Position numbers and translations under genes: made by a program
Shown: piece by piece, positions 7,979 through 15,692 of the stretch
Layout of the letters: each line of letters starts with the position of its first letter
Position numbering within the stretch: the stretch's first letter is position 1
From: an uncultured Verrucomicrobiales bacterium
GTDB taxonomy: Bacteria > Verrucomicrobiota > Verrucomicrobiia > Verrucomicrobiales > Akkermansiaceae
Direction of reading: 5' to 3'
DNA: 16,085 nt
NCBI GenBank assembly: GCA_938001985.1
Contig: CALLBE010000040.1
Coordinates: forward strand, 1-16,085
Notes under the pieces: generated by a model
The model's database searches: none
What the model was told of the DNA's origin: nothing
Seen by the model: the letters and a program-made list of their open reading frames with translations, nothing else

Positions 7979-8794
7979 TTATTCCGTGATTTCGGATGCT
8001 TCCGATTCAGTTGGGTTCAACGCTAGGTAGCTTTCAATCGCCGTTGAAGGGTCGTTCTCTCGCATTAGGCTTTCACCAACCAGGACTGCGTTTGCGCCTG
8101 CATTTAAGACTCGCTGTCCATCTATTAATGGATTTTTCAACCCAGATTCGGAAACTAAAATAACGTTGTCAGGAGCTTCATCCGCCAGTGCTTCGGTAAT
8201 GGAAAGATCGGTCTCAAAGGTCTTTAAATTCCGGTTGTTGATACCAATGAGATCGGCACCAAGGTCAATCGCACGTTCCATCTCCGCGTAGTTATGCACT
8301 TCAACTAGAACGTCTAGTTGAACTGACATAGCAACTTCGTAGAGGTGTTTCAGCTCTTTCTCAGTTAAGCCTGCAACGATTAATAAAATAGCATCGGCGC
8401 CTGCGACAACGGCTTCATAAATTTGAACCTCATGGACGGTGAAGTCTTTTCTGAGAAGAGGGATGGGAGAGAATGCATTGATTTTGCTTAAGTACGAGAG
8501 GTGACCTTGGAAATAAGGCTCATCAGTTAAGATGGACATGCAGCTCGCACCCCCGTCGATGTACATCTTGGCTTGCTTCTCGGGGTCAAAATTGGGGTCG
8601 ATGATTCCTGCGCTCGGAGACGCTTTTTTAACCTCAGCAATGACACCAAGTTGGTCAGGTCCACGATCCAAAGCAGAACGAAACCCTCTGAAATTATTTC
8701 GCTGTAGAGCCGCTGCTTTTAATTTTTCTAACTGAGGTAGGATTTTTTGAATTTCTTGGCGCTTGAAATTCATAATCTCCATCAACTTATTCAT
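7979..8794 (-). CDS. trpC: Indole-3-glycerol-phosphate synthase
   Basis: A 271-residue monofunctional TIM-barrel enzyme that closes the indole ring from carboxyphenylaminodeoxyribulose phosphate. Key segments are AEVKKASPS (53-61) with Glu54 and Lys56, LLRKDF (113-118) with the catalytic Lys116, LVEVHN (163-168) with Glu165, GINNRNL (184-190) with Asn186, VSESGL (214-219), and the phosphate-binding [12 protein letters not shown] (233-244). It has no fused TrpF domain. The last dozen residues (ESEASEITE) are an acidic tail. The ATG at 8794 gives the normal short helix before FKRQEI; no strong Shine-Dalgarno precedes it. It heads a two-gene unit with the M29 aminopeptidase and sits away from trpEG, so the pathway is split. 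Paired direct repeats 45-83 nt upstream may be regulatory. Confidence 0.95.
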   Translation of the reverse strand: MNKLMEIMNFKRQEIQKILPQLEKLKAAALQRNNFRGFRSALDRGPDQLGVIAEVKKASPSAGIIDPNFDPEKQAKMYIDGGASCMSILTDEPYFQGHLSYLSKINAFSPIPLLRKDFTVHEVQIYEAVVAGADAILLIVAGLTEKELKHLYEVAMSVQLDVLVEVHNYAEMERAIDLGADLIGINNRNLKTFETDLSITEALADEAPDNVILVSESGLKNPLIDGQRVLNAGANAVLVGESLMRENDPSTAIESYLALNPTESEASEITE

Positions 8795-8838
8795 ATGAGA
8801 TAAGATTTACGCCTCAGCGCAAAAATTCAATATGAATC

Positions 8839-8877
8839 TTACGAGAACTCTCAAAAGTGATTTTTTTATGAGAACTC
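8839..8877. repeat. Pair of 12-bp direct repeats upstream of trpC
   Basis: TTACGAGAACTC (8839-8850) and TTATGAGAACTC (8866-8877) match at 11 of 12 positions with a 27-bp period, in the gap before trpC. Each copy reads GAGTTCTCrTAA on the coding strand of trpC. The first overlaps a possible -35-like TTGAGA. Two same-face sites about 2.6 helical turns apart could be an operator. No known Trp repressor box is recognisable. Confidence 0.4.
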
Positions 8878-8886
8878 GGCGGGGTT

Positions 8887-8901
8887 TTCTAGACGCTAGA
8901 A
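8887..8901. repeat. Perfect 15-bp inverted repeat upstream of trpC
   Basis: TTCTAG (8887-8892), spacer ACG, CTAGAA (8896-8901). The arms are exact, and the repeat lies 10 bp beyond the direct-repeat pair. It has no T-run suited to terminating the upstream membrane-protein gene, so a protein-binding site is as likely as an RNA hairpin. Chance occurrence is possible. Confidence 0.3.
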
Positions 8902-8972
8902 TTCAAAATTCAGAATAATAGAAGCGGTGAGGCTAAACTTTGGAGAAGCCCCCCTTTTTTCAACAGAATCCT

Positions 8973-9440
8973 TTAAGGACGTTTCAATTTACCCCAAAGA
9001 GACTTCGGGTAAGATTCTCTGACACTCAAGGCAATGGCGATGGACTGTGTGGTGGAGTTTTTAAAGAACCTGAGGTTGTTTTTGATGAGATTGATCTCTT
9101 GAGAAGAAGACCAAAGGTTCAAGAGAATCACGCCGTCAATCAGGAGACCTGCTATTAATAAAGTGGCTTTCAACGGGATGGCTGAGCTGAAACAAGCAAA
9201 GGTGAGGACGATGAGGCAGAATGGTAAAATAAATTCACCAAGCTTTCGACTGAGGGGAATCAGGCTGAGGTGAGGGTATTGAGGGAGCAAGGTTGAGATT
9301 TGCTTGCCTCGAAGTTCATTGGCTTCGGTGTGATGGTAGTCCCTTAAAATTCGGCGATGCTTTTTTAATCGAAGCTTCCAGACCCATCGGCTGATTACAG
9401 GGAAGATTAAGGCTAATACCAGTAAGGCTTTGATGAGCAT
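8973..9440 (-). CDS. Small membrane protein of unknown function
   Basis: A 155-residue protein I do not recognise. It begins with a hydrophobic helix (about 2-19), followed by a very basic stretch (WKLRLKKHRRILR, 21-33) and a short polar segment. Two adjacent hydrophobic helices follow (about 68-85 and 90-110, joined at AIPLKA). A polar tail of about 45 residues has basic residues near its end. By the positive-inside rule the KLRLKKHRR segment should be cytoplasmic. It lies 41 nt behind lipA on the same strand and is probably part of the dnaX-lipA unit. The opposite strand also has an open frame (8940-9158), but its composition looks like an antisense shadow. Coding status rests on the membrane-helix pattern, the ATG start and the gene spacing. 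Confidence 0.6.
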   Translation of the reverse strand: MLIKALLVLALIFPVISRWVWKLRLKKHRRILRDYHHTEANELRGKQISTLLPQYPHLSLIPLSRKLGEFILPFCLIVLTFACFSSAIPLKATLLIAGLLIDGVILLNLWSSSQEINLIKNNLRFFKNSTTQSIAIALSVRESYPKSLWGKLKRP

Positions 9441-9467
9441 GGGCTAGTTTTTCACTCAACTTTCAAC

Positions 9468-9485
9468 TTAACCAATAGCGGTTAA
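9468..9485. repeat. 6-bp inverted repeat at the lipA stop
   Basis: TTAACC (9468-9473) and GGTTAA (9480-9485) flank a 6-nt loop and overlap the lipA stop codon. There is no T-run after it on the minus strand, so it is a weak candidate for an intercistronic hairpin, not a proper terminator. Confidence 0.25.
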
Positions 9486-10492
9486 ATTCCTGTTTTTTTA
9501 GTCACGACTTTCTTCAATAGTGGAATTGAACCAGGAAGGGTCTCAATCGAGGTTTTCGCTAAGTCCGTATTGATGGAGTCGATAACATCCAGCTCTGGTT
9601 TGAAGTCAGCCGCGTGGTAAGAGGATCTCACCAGTGGGCCTGATGCCACATGTCTGAACCCTTTTTCTAAAGCGATTTCTTTGTATTTAGCAAAGGTATC
9701 CGGATGGATGTATTCGAGAACGGGTAGGTGTCGGGGCGTTGGTCTGAGGTATTGACCTAAGGTTAGGACGGTGACGTCATGGTCACGTAAATGATCCATG
9801 GCTTCTAAGACTTCATGCTCTTTTTCACCTAAACCAAGCATGAGGCCTGATTTCGTTGCAACATTCCCGTTCGCCATGGCTTTAGCCTTTTTGAGGACGG
9901 CGAGTGAGCGCCAATATTTAGCTCGGCTACGAACAATAGGTGTGAGTCTTTCGACCGTCTCTAAATTGTGGTTAAAGATATGAGGGCGGGCATCCATCAC
10001 CATTTTAAGAGCCCAGTCACGATCGTTAAAATCGGGAACTAAAACCTCAATGATGATTTCAGGATTTTGCATCCTGACGGTCTCAATCGTTCGTTGAAAA
10101 TGCTCGGCGCCGCCATCCTTGAGGTCGTCTCGAGCGACGGCTGTGATGACCACATGCTTGAGGTTCATACGAGAGGTGGCCTCTGCCACACGCATCGGCT
10201 CATCATCTTCGAGAGCGTCAGGTTTTGCGGTTTTGACGGCACAGAATCCACAGGCACGTGTGCATTTTTCACCCGCAATCATGAAGGTGGCCGTTCCGTG
10301 ACTCCAACATTCCCAGCGATTTGGGCATTGTGCCTCCTCACATACGGTGACGAGTTTTAAGTCTTTAACCAAGTCCTTGGTGTCCCAGAAGACAGGATTG
10401 CTGGGCAGTCGTACCTTAATCCAGTCAGGTTTTTTATCCTGATGAAGTAAAGGATCCATCTTCATTTTTGGACCAGCTCCGGAGCAATTCAT
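9482..10492 (-). CDS. lipA: Lipoyl synthase
   Basis: A 336-residue radical SAM enzyme that inserts two sulfur atoms into protein-bound octanoyl groups to make lipoyl cofactor. Both iron-sulfur clusters are complete. The auxiliary cluster uses Cys51, Cys56 and Cys62 in CEEAQCPNRWECW. The radical SAM cluster uses Cys77, Cys81 and Cys84 in CTRACGFC. The RSSYHA segment (289-294) holds the serine that ligates the auxiliary cluster. The N-terminus KPDWIKVRLP (21-30) is typical. The annotated start (MNCSGAG) may be too early: no Shine-Dalgarno precedes it, whereas CGGAGC lies about 11 nt before the in-frame ATG at residue 10, so a start at residue 10 or 12 is possible. The start lies 64 nt behind the dnaX stop on the same strand. 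No lipB is nearby. Confidence 0.95.
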   Translation of the reverse strand: MNCSGAGPKMKMDPLLHQDKKPDWIKVRLPSNPVFWDTKDLVKDLKLVTVCEEAQCPNRWECWSHGTATFMIAGEKCTRACGFCAVKTAKPDALEDDEPMRVAEATSRMNLKHVVITAVARDDLKDGGAEHFQRTIETVRMQNPEIIIEVLVPDFNDRDWALKMVMDARPHIFNHNLETVERLTPIVRSRAKYWRSLAVLKKAKAMANGNVATKSGLMLGLGEKEHEVLEAMDHLRDHDVTVLTLGQYLRPTPRHLPVLEYIHPDTFAKYKEIALEKGFRHVASGPLVRSSYHAADFKPELDVIDSINTDLAKTSIETLPGSIPLLKKVVTKKTGI

Positions 10493-10556
10493 GGCGTTAC
10501 TATAAGGATGAAAAATGAAACCAAAAGTTTTTTATACAAACAAGTGGTCAGAGTTG

Positions 10557-12803
10557 TTAGTTACGAATTTTCCCTTCAAAGACATTGAGTGCTTCTTGAA
10601 TCAGAGGATCATTATAGAAGTCTTCGTTTAAGTCTTTTTTAGGTTCAGCTGTTTCTGTTTTTTGCGAGGCTTCAGCCGGTTGGCTTTGAGCTGGTGCTTT
10701 CGCAGCCATAGGCTCAGGTGCTGGTGGCGCTTCGACAGGAATCTCAACGGCTTGAACTTCTGAAGAGAGTTCAAAACTTAACGCAACAGGCTGCTGGAGC
10801 TCGTTCGTTAAGGCTTCGGATATTTGGTTGAACAAGACAGGAGAGACAAGCACATTGCGTGTGTAAGCGTCTTGGATAGGCACGCCAAAAATAAGCTTAT
10901 TTTCTCTAACGGCTAAAGGTTGTGCTGTTTCCATGGCCACGACCTCCATGGGGTGTGAGATGGTGAATTGTTCAATGAGTTTGGCCCAGGCTTGTTGAAC
11001 CGTCTCTAGACTCAAAGTCAGAGTTGGTTCAGCCACTCTCGTTTTTTCAGGCGCTGGTTCTTCGCTAAACAAATTGATGTCGTCAGTCGAGCTCTCTGGA
11101 GCGGAAGGCTCTTCTTGCGACGGTTGAGTTAAACCCGAGTTGGTAGCATTAGGCTCAAGTGTGTCGTCACCAAATAGGCTCTCATCGACCGGAGCTAAAG
11201 CAGGGGTGGAGAAAAAGCTGTCATCTTCTATCGCGTCAGGCTCGGGTGTGAAGGTCGGTGCTTCTGTCTTGACGGGTTCCACAGGAGGCTGTGCTTGAGT
11301 GGTTGGAGTTTCGACCACGGCTTCTTGAATAGCTTCAGGAGCTGGTGGGGCTTCCTCCACGGCTTCAACAGAGGGTTGAGAATCAATAGCGAAGACCTCT
11401 TCTGCTTCAATTCCTAGGGATGAAGAGGGTGCTTGAGGGGCAGGCTCTAGTTCTGGCTCCGACTTTGTCTTTGGCTCAACCTTGGTCTGAGTCTGGGTTT
11501 CTGGCTCAATGGTCGGAGCAGGAGCAGGAGTTTGATTTTCAATAGAAGGGGTCTCAGTTTTTTCTTCTGCAATGGTAGGTGTTGGCGTAACCGCTCTAGG
11601 AATTTGAGCCTGAGGCTGTGCAGGAATCTGAGTGGCAGGCGTTGCAAATGTGTCGGGTGTGATGACGGCAGGGTTCACACCTCCTAATGCGGTGACTACA
11701 TCCGAAATGGAGATTTGATTAAGGGTCTGAATGGTCTTGATCATGCCCACCTCGAAATGAATTCGTTTATTAGAAGCGGATCGCATCTTCTCTTCCGCTT
11801 CTGCGAGAATTTCGATTACAGAAAGTAGGCGGTCATTTTTCTGCTTGTGAGCCAATGTGACCAGAGGCGCCCATAGCTCATCAGGGATTCCATTCGAGCC
11901 TGAATCAGGGTCGATTCTGGAAACCAATAGAGAACGGAAGGTGCCAATGAGCTCGTTTAGAATCTGGTTGAGCTCTTTTCCTGCTTCGGCCTCGTTGGCT
12001 AAAACGCTGAACGTGGTTGCCGTATTTTGAGTTAAAATACCCTCAGCCAGTTTTGCAACCGTTTCGCGAGAGGTGAACCCAAAGATGTTCAAGACGTCCT
12101 GCTCTTCAATTTGAGTTCCGCAGAAGGCGACCAGTTGGTCTAGCATGGATTGTGCATCTCGCATGCCGCCATCGGCGCCTTTAGCAATTGCCCAAGCAGC
12201 AGGCGCTGAGATGCTCACGCCTTCGTTTTTTGAAATATACTGAACCTGTTCCGCAATGGTTTCTGTTGGTATCGGGCGGAGATCAAATCGTTGGCAACGA
12301 GAGATGATTGTAGGTAATATCTTGTGCGCTTCCGTCGTGGCAAAAATGAATTTAACGTGAGCTGGCGGTTCTTCTAAAATCTTTAATAAAGCATTGAACG
12401 CTGCATTAGAAAGCATGTGCACCTCATCAATGTAGTATATTTTGAAGCGACCTTGAGAAGGTGCGAACTGAGCTGTTTCACGAAGCTCGCGAACTTGGTC
12501 CACCCCGTTATTGGAAGCTCCATCAATCTCTAAGACATCGAGAGAGCGGCCTTCTGCGATTTCTTGGCAAATGCTTTCATTGGGGTCAAAATCAATACTC
12601 GGGCCGTTCGTGCAGTTCAGTGCTTTGGCAAAAATACGGGCTGTTGATGTTTTACCCGTGCCTCGAGGTCCCACGAATAAATAAGCATGAGCGAGCCTCT
12701 CTTGTTCAATCGCATTGCGTAAGGTTTTCACCACGTGATCTTGTCCCAAGACATCTTTGAATGTTTGTGGTCGATATTTACGGGCAAAAACTTGATAGCT
12801 CAC
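10557..12803 (-). CDS. dnaX: DNA polymerase III subunit gamma/tau
   Basis: A 748-residue clamp-loader ATPase that loads the sliding clamp and, in its tau form, ties polymerases to the helicase. The AAA+ module shows YRPQTFKDVLGQ (10-21), Walker A GPRGTGKTS (45-53), Walker B YYIDEVH (123-129), LKILEEPP (140-147), and arginine finger Arg169 in SRCQRF (168-173). The zinc module is reduced: where E. coli has four cysteines, only Cys64 and Cys79 remain. Domain III runs to about 375. A long linker rich in Pro, Glu, Ala and Thr (about 380-595) precedes a folded tau-type domain (about 596-685), a second linker, and the conserved-looking tail DPLIQEALNVFEGKI (732-746). It is longer than many DnaX proteins because of the linker. 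The start is GTG at 12803; MSYQVFARKYRPQ is the family N-terminus. Confidence 0.95.
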   Translation of the reverse strand: MSYQVFARKYRPQTFKDVLGQDHVVKTLRNAIEQERLAHAYLFVGPRGTGKTSTARIFAKALNCTNGPSIDFDPNESICQEIAEGRSLDVLEIDGASNNGVDQVRELRETAQFAPSQGRFKIYYIDEVHMLSNAAFNALLKILEEPPAHVKFIFATTEAHKILPTIISRCQRFDLRPIPTETIAEQVQYISKNEGVSISAPAAWAIAKGADGGMRDAQSMLDQLVAFCGTQIEEQDVLNIFGFTSRETVAKLAEGILTQNTATTFSVLANEAEAGKELNQILNELIGTFRSLLVSRIDPDSGSNGIPDELWAPLVTLAHKQKNDRLLSVIEILAEAEEKMRSASNKRIHFEVGMIKTIQTLNQISISDVVTALGGVNPAVITPDTFATPATQIPAQPQAQIPRAVTPTPTIAEEKTETPSIENQTPAPAPTIEPETQTQTKVEPKTKSEPELEPAPQAPSSSLGIEAEEVFAIDSQPSVEAVEEAPPAPEAIQEAVVETPTTQAQPPVEPVKTEAPTFTPEPDAIEDDSFFSTPALAPVDESLFGDDTLEPNATNSGLTQPSQEEPSAPESSTDDINLFSEEPAPEKTRVAEPTLTLSLETVQQAWAKLIEQFTISHPMEVVAMETAQPLAVRENKLIFGVPIQDAYTRNVLVSPVLFNQISEALTNELQQPVALSFELSSEVQAVEIPVEAPPAPEPMAAKAPAQSQPAEASQKTETAEPKKDLNEDFYNDPLIQEALNVFEGKIRN
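11554..11563 (-). promoter_or_regulatory. Candidate -1 frameshift site within dnaX
   Basis: On the coding strand, codons 414-416 read GAA AAA ACT, giving a six-A run (complement at 11558-11563). A -1 slip on the Lys415 codon would give AAA AAC TGA, stopping at once (TGA is the complement of 11554-11556). The product would be 416 residues, close to E. coli gamma (431), and would end at the start of the linker. It is not the classic A-AAA-AAG heptamer. No strong downstream hairpin is seen, so this is speculative. Confidence 0.2.
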
Positions 12804-12889
12804 GCTGTCATTAAAAGATTATTAGAGTGGTTTCACAAGTTGATTTTACGATTGAGTTGAGCGCGTTATACGAAAGCCATTTTTAAAGT

Positions 12890-12908
12890 GGTTTTTTATT
12901 TAAAAACC
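12890..12908. repeat. 7-bp inverted repeat in the dnaX-amidase gap
   Basis: GGTTTTT (12890-12896) and AAAAACC (12902-12908) are exact arms around a 5-bp spacer, in the 152-bp gap between the divergent dnaX and amidase starts. A second small repeat, TAACA-CCC-TGTTA (12939-12951), ends 4 nt before the amidase ATG. Either could be an operator or an RNA hairpin. No good promoter pair was found here. Confidence 0.3.
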
Positions 12909-12955
12909 GAGGGTTATTGAGTTTGATAGTTGAGAGGGTAACACCCTGTTAGCTA

Positions 12956-14230
12956 ATGAAATCTTGCCTTTTTGTATTCATCTTTATTTTCAGTAGTCTC
13001 GCTGCGAATAATCTGGGGCATTGGCTTCCCTTAGTGAATTTACTGACGAACAAAGAGGCTAGACCTCAAGCGGGGCCCAGCGAAGGTGAATGGGCTGAAT
13101 TGAGTCGCTACAACCAAACACTGACTTTAGCAGAGTTTGAGCACTTGATAGAAAAGGTATTTTCAACGGATGAGAGTTGGAAGAAATACTTGAAAATCTC
13201 CGAGGATAAGAAGCAATTATTGGTTTTGACCAATAACTTGGGAGTGGTGGCGATTGATTTTTTAGAAACAGAAAGGGGCGGCACAGCGCCTGCTCGCTAT
13301 TGGCGCTCGAAGGACACGGTTGTTGAATCAAAAGTAGGGGAGCAGCCCAATGCTAAGCAACCTTTGTCTGGGCTTCGGATCGCTATTGACCCCGGCCATA
13401 TTGGTGGAGTTTGGGCAAAGACAGAGGCCAGATGGTTTCAAATTAATGACGAAAAGCCAGTGACGGAAGGAGACATGACCTTGCTCACGGCTAAGAAGTT
13501 AAGAGGGAAATTGGAGGCTTTAGGCGCGGAGGTTTTTTTAACTCGAGAGACGGCCACTCCTGTCACCTCTTTGAGGCCTGAGGATTTTTTAATGGAAGTG
13601 GCGGAGAGATTTCCAGACTTGGAAAACCAAGGGAATAGGTTTCAGCGCAAGATGGAGTTTTGGTTCTACCGGAAAGCTGAAATTAAGGACAGAGGGGTTT
13701 TAATCAATCAAACCATTAAGCCTGATTTAACGGTTTGTTTACACTATAATGCTTCAGCTTGGGGAAATCCAAAGCGCCCAGTATTGGTGAATAAAAGTCA
13801 TTTTCATTTGCTCATCACAGGTGCCGCGATGCCGAAAGAGTGGGGAGATGGGGAGCAACGTCTGGCCTTGTTGCATAAATTATTCCAACGAGCACATAAA
13901 GAAGAGCTTCAGTTGGCCAAGGTGACTGTTCCTGCCTTTACCAAGAGAACGCGCTTGAGTGGGTATGTTTACCGAGGCGCTTTAGGGAATGTGAACGCGA
14001 TGGATAGAAACGCCTTTATTTGGGCTCGAAACTTAGCGGCGCTTAGGATGTATCAATGCCCTGTCTTGTTTTGCGAGCCTTATGTGATGAACGGAAAGGC
14101 TGACTATGTTCACATACAAGCCGGGGATTATACCGGAAAACGACTAATTAACGGAGAGCTCAGACCCTCAATTTATGAAGAGTACGCAGCCGCCGTCACC
14201 GAGGGGATTGAGAGGCATTTTACTCCATGA
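12956..14230 (+). CDS. Exported N-acetylmuramoyl-L-alanine amidase (Amidase_3 type)
   Basis: A 424-residue zinc amidase expected to cut the bond between MurNAc and the stem peptide in the periplasm. It begins with a signal peptide (MKSCLFVFIFIFSSLAA, cleavage near 16-18); no lipobox cysteine is present. Residues about 40-135 form a region I do not recognise. The Amidase_3 domain starts at LRIAIDPGHIGG (140-151). Zinc ligands are His148, Glu171 in VTEGDMTLLTA (169-179) and His263 in LTVCLHYNASAWG (258-270); the catalytic glutamate is probably Glu374 in LFCEPYVMNG (371-380). The catalytic domain is larger than usual because of long inserts between the ligands (about 155-168, 200-245 and 270-345). 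The ATG at 12956 has no close Shine-Dalgarno. It diverges from dnaX; its stop is 15 nt from the converging SHD1 gene. Confidence 0.88.
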   Translation: MKSCLFVFIFIFSSLAANNLGHWLPLVNLLTNKEARPQAGPSEGEWAELSRYNQTLTLAEFEHLIEKVFSTDESWKKYLKISEDKKQLLVLTNNLGVVAIDFLETERGGTAPARYWRSKDTVVESKVGEQPNAKQPLSGLRIAIDPGHIGGVWAKTEARWFQINDEKPVTEGDMTLLTAKKLRGKLEALGAEVFLTRETATPVTSLRPEDFLMEVAERFPDLENQGNRFQRKMEFWFYRKAEIKDRGVLINQTIKPDLTVCLHYNASAWGNPKRPVLVNKSHFHLLITGAAMPKEWGDGEQRLALLHKLFQRAHKEELQLAKVTVPAFTKRTRLSGYVYRGALGNVNAMDRNAFIWARNLAALRMYQCPVLFCEPYVMNGKADYVHIQAGDYTGKRLINGELRPSIYEEYAAAVTEGIERHFTP

Positions 14231-14245
14231 ATCAAGTGAGTGATG

Positions 14246-15559
14246 TTATTTACCACTTTCTTGAATTTTGAGTCTTTTTATGGTTACCTTTGTCTTGAGT
14301 CCTTTTTGTTCCCTCCGCGTAGTATAGGTCTTGTTAGGTATTTGTTGGAGGGTCGTGCCAGATATAGCGCCATAGATTTTGTAGCGTGACAACCAGTTTA
14401 ATCTAATTATTTGAGGAGATTGAGAGACCTTTATCAACTCTTCAAAAGTTTTAATATGACCTTCGGTATAAAGAACAGGGTCAATAGGCCTCCACCCATT
14501 TTCAGGTACATAGTATTCTAACCACCTATAGTAATGATCCTTTCTTTTTTCATAAATTAGGTAGCCCTCTTGTATTCTTGAGGGCACATTCATATGAGTT
14601 AGATAGGCCTGAAGCAGGTTGGGAACTAAAGTAGGGGTTAAGTTTTTATTAATATAAACATCAGCTAAATTTTTAGTGTAAGCAGTGAGATCAACTGAAT
14701 ATTCTTTCTTAAAGGATTTTAAGACTAATTTTAAGTTCTCAAACAAAGTTCGTTTCTGAATGTCACTGTCGTCTCCTAGGATATCTTCAATCTGGCTTGG
14801 TGGAGGGAGGTCTTTCTCTTTTGTAAAAGCATTAGGAAAATCACTTTTATTTATATTTTTATAAGCAGAAGTGGCAATTTTAGAGTAACTTTTTAAATCT
14901 GTGTAAAAGGGGAGTCTTATGGAGAATTTAATGTCAACCAAAGGAGGTTTTCTTAGTTTTAATTTTTTAGTTGAACGCTTAATTCGATTTTCGCTCTTAT
15001 CTTCTGTTAATATAGATGAAGCCGAGATTTGAATGTGGCTGGCCTTAATTTTAAGTTCTGGGTGTTTAGTTGTATCTGGAGGCGTGGAGGCTGGAAACCA
15101 GTCTGTTTTGAAACTTTTATAAGCAACTTTTAAAAAGGGACCAGAAAGAAGGTGTTGTTTAGACTCTTCTTTTGTTTCTAAAGGGACAATATACATATTG
15201 TATTCATAAGCTTTTTTAGTAGTAAAAGCATTTTCTATAATAATTTCATAATCGATATACTTTCCATCGCCTATGTTTTTCTTCTGTGAACTGGTTTGTG
15301 TATCTTGAAAGTTAAGAATCCAATAACGATCAACTTGTGATAGTTGCTCTAGTTTTAATGAGAATATCTTACCTTGTGGATTTTTTATTTGAACGCTACC
15401 TCCTTCAGATTTAATCAATTCTCCTTTAAATGTATTAGTTGAGTCTGATGCGGATGTCCATGTTCTCATTTCAGAATAAAGAACGGAAAATACCATGAGT
15501 AGGCCAAGGAGGGCTCGGAGAATCTGGTTGTGAACTTTAGAATAGGAAAGAGGCTTCAT
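14246..15559 (-). CDS. Exported SHD1-domain protein with a degenerate transglutaminase-like domain
   Basis: A 437-residue protein from the ATG at 15559. A TTG at 15610 would add 17 residues but coincides with the -35 box, so it is unlikely to be transcribed. A signal peptide comes first (MKPLSYSKVHNQ, then hydrophobic 14-29). Residues 32-81 (RTWTSA...LEQLSQVDRYWI) look like an SLA1-homology SHD1 domain, common in exported PVC proteins. A basic, unrecognised middle part follows. Residues about 275-365 resemble a transglutaminase-like fold: AYLTHMNVPSRIQEGYL, then YYRWLEYYVPENGWRPIDP. The catalytic Cys position aligns with Pro309 and the His position with Tyr344; only Asp360 remains. It is therefore probably a binding or structural protein and not an enzyme. 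Codons are clearly more A/T-rich than in neighbouring genes. It converges on the amidase gene, 15 nt apart. Confidence 0.75.
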   Translation of the reverse strand: MKPLSYSKVHNQILRALLGLLMVFSVLYSEMRTWTSASDSTNTFKGELIKSEGGSVQIKNPQGKIFSLKLEQLSQVDRYWILNFQDTQTSSQKKNIGDGKYIDYEIIIENAFTTKKAYEYNMYIVPLETKEESKQHLLSGPFLKVAYKSFKTDWFPASTPPDTTKHPELKIKASHIQISASSILTEDKSENRIKRSTKKLKLRKPPLVDIKFSIRLPFYTDLKSYSKIATSAYKNINKSDFPNAFTKEKDLPPPSQIEDILGDDSDIQKRTLFENLKLVLKSFKKEYSVDLTAYTKNLADVYINKNLTPTLVPNLLQAYLTHMNVPSRIQEGYLIYEKRKDHYYRWLEYYVPENGWRPIDPVLYTEGHIKTFEELIKVSQSPQIIRLNWLSRYKIYGAISGTTLQQIPNKTYTTRREQKGLKTKVTIKRLKIQESGK

Positions 15560-15582
15560 GCTTAATGGGTAATCAAAGGAAA

Positions 15583-15610
15583 AGTATAAGTAAGTATCGT
15601 TAAGAGGCAA
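15583..15610 (-). promoter_or_regulatory. Sigma70-like promoter of the SHD1 gene
   Basis: On the minus strand, TTGCCT (complement of 15605-15610; 4 of 6 consensus) is followed after 16 nt by TATACT (complement of 15583-15588; 5 of 6). The -10 lies 23 nt before the ATG at 15559, giving a short leader of about 16 nt. This argues for the 15559 start. Confidence 0.55.
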
Positions 15611-15618
15611 TGATTTTT

Positions 15619-15643
15619 AGTAAGCTTTTTATCACAGCTTACT
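15619..15643. repeat. 8-bp perfect inverted repeat beside the SHD1 promoter
   Basis: AGTAAGCT (15619-15626) and AGCTTACT (15636-15643) are exact arms with a 9-bp spacer. The repeat starts 8 bp upstream of the -35 box. The spacing suits a dimeric regulator. It is not followed by a T-run on either strand, so an operator fits better than a terminator. Confidence 0.45.
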
Positions 15644-15692
15644 CATACCTAAAAAGTGAGAGATAAGTATTAATGATTAGTTTGTCTGTAAT

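Noticed and set aside
8940..9158. Plus-strand frame of 72 codons opposite the small membrane protein
   Set aside because: It is antisense to a frame with clear membrane-helix structure. Its own product is charged and without recognisable domains, and it has no ribosome site.
10067..10360. 97-codon plus-strand frame opposite lipA
   Set aside because: It is antisense to the cluster-binding region of lipA, which has all six cysteines and RSSY intact.
11228..11647. Minus-strand frames of 60 and 66 codons inside dnaX
   Set aside because: Both lie in the repetitive Pro/Glu-coding linker read in another frame, which gives artificial Leu/Lys/Arg-rich peptides.
12461..12760. Plus-strand frame of 99 codons opposite the dnaX ATPase domain
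   Set aside because: It is fully antisense to the most conserved part of dnaX, and its product shows no domain or start signal.
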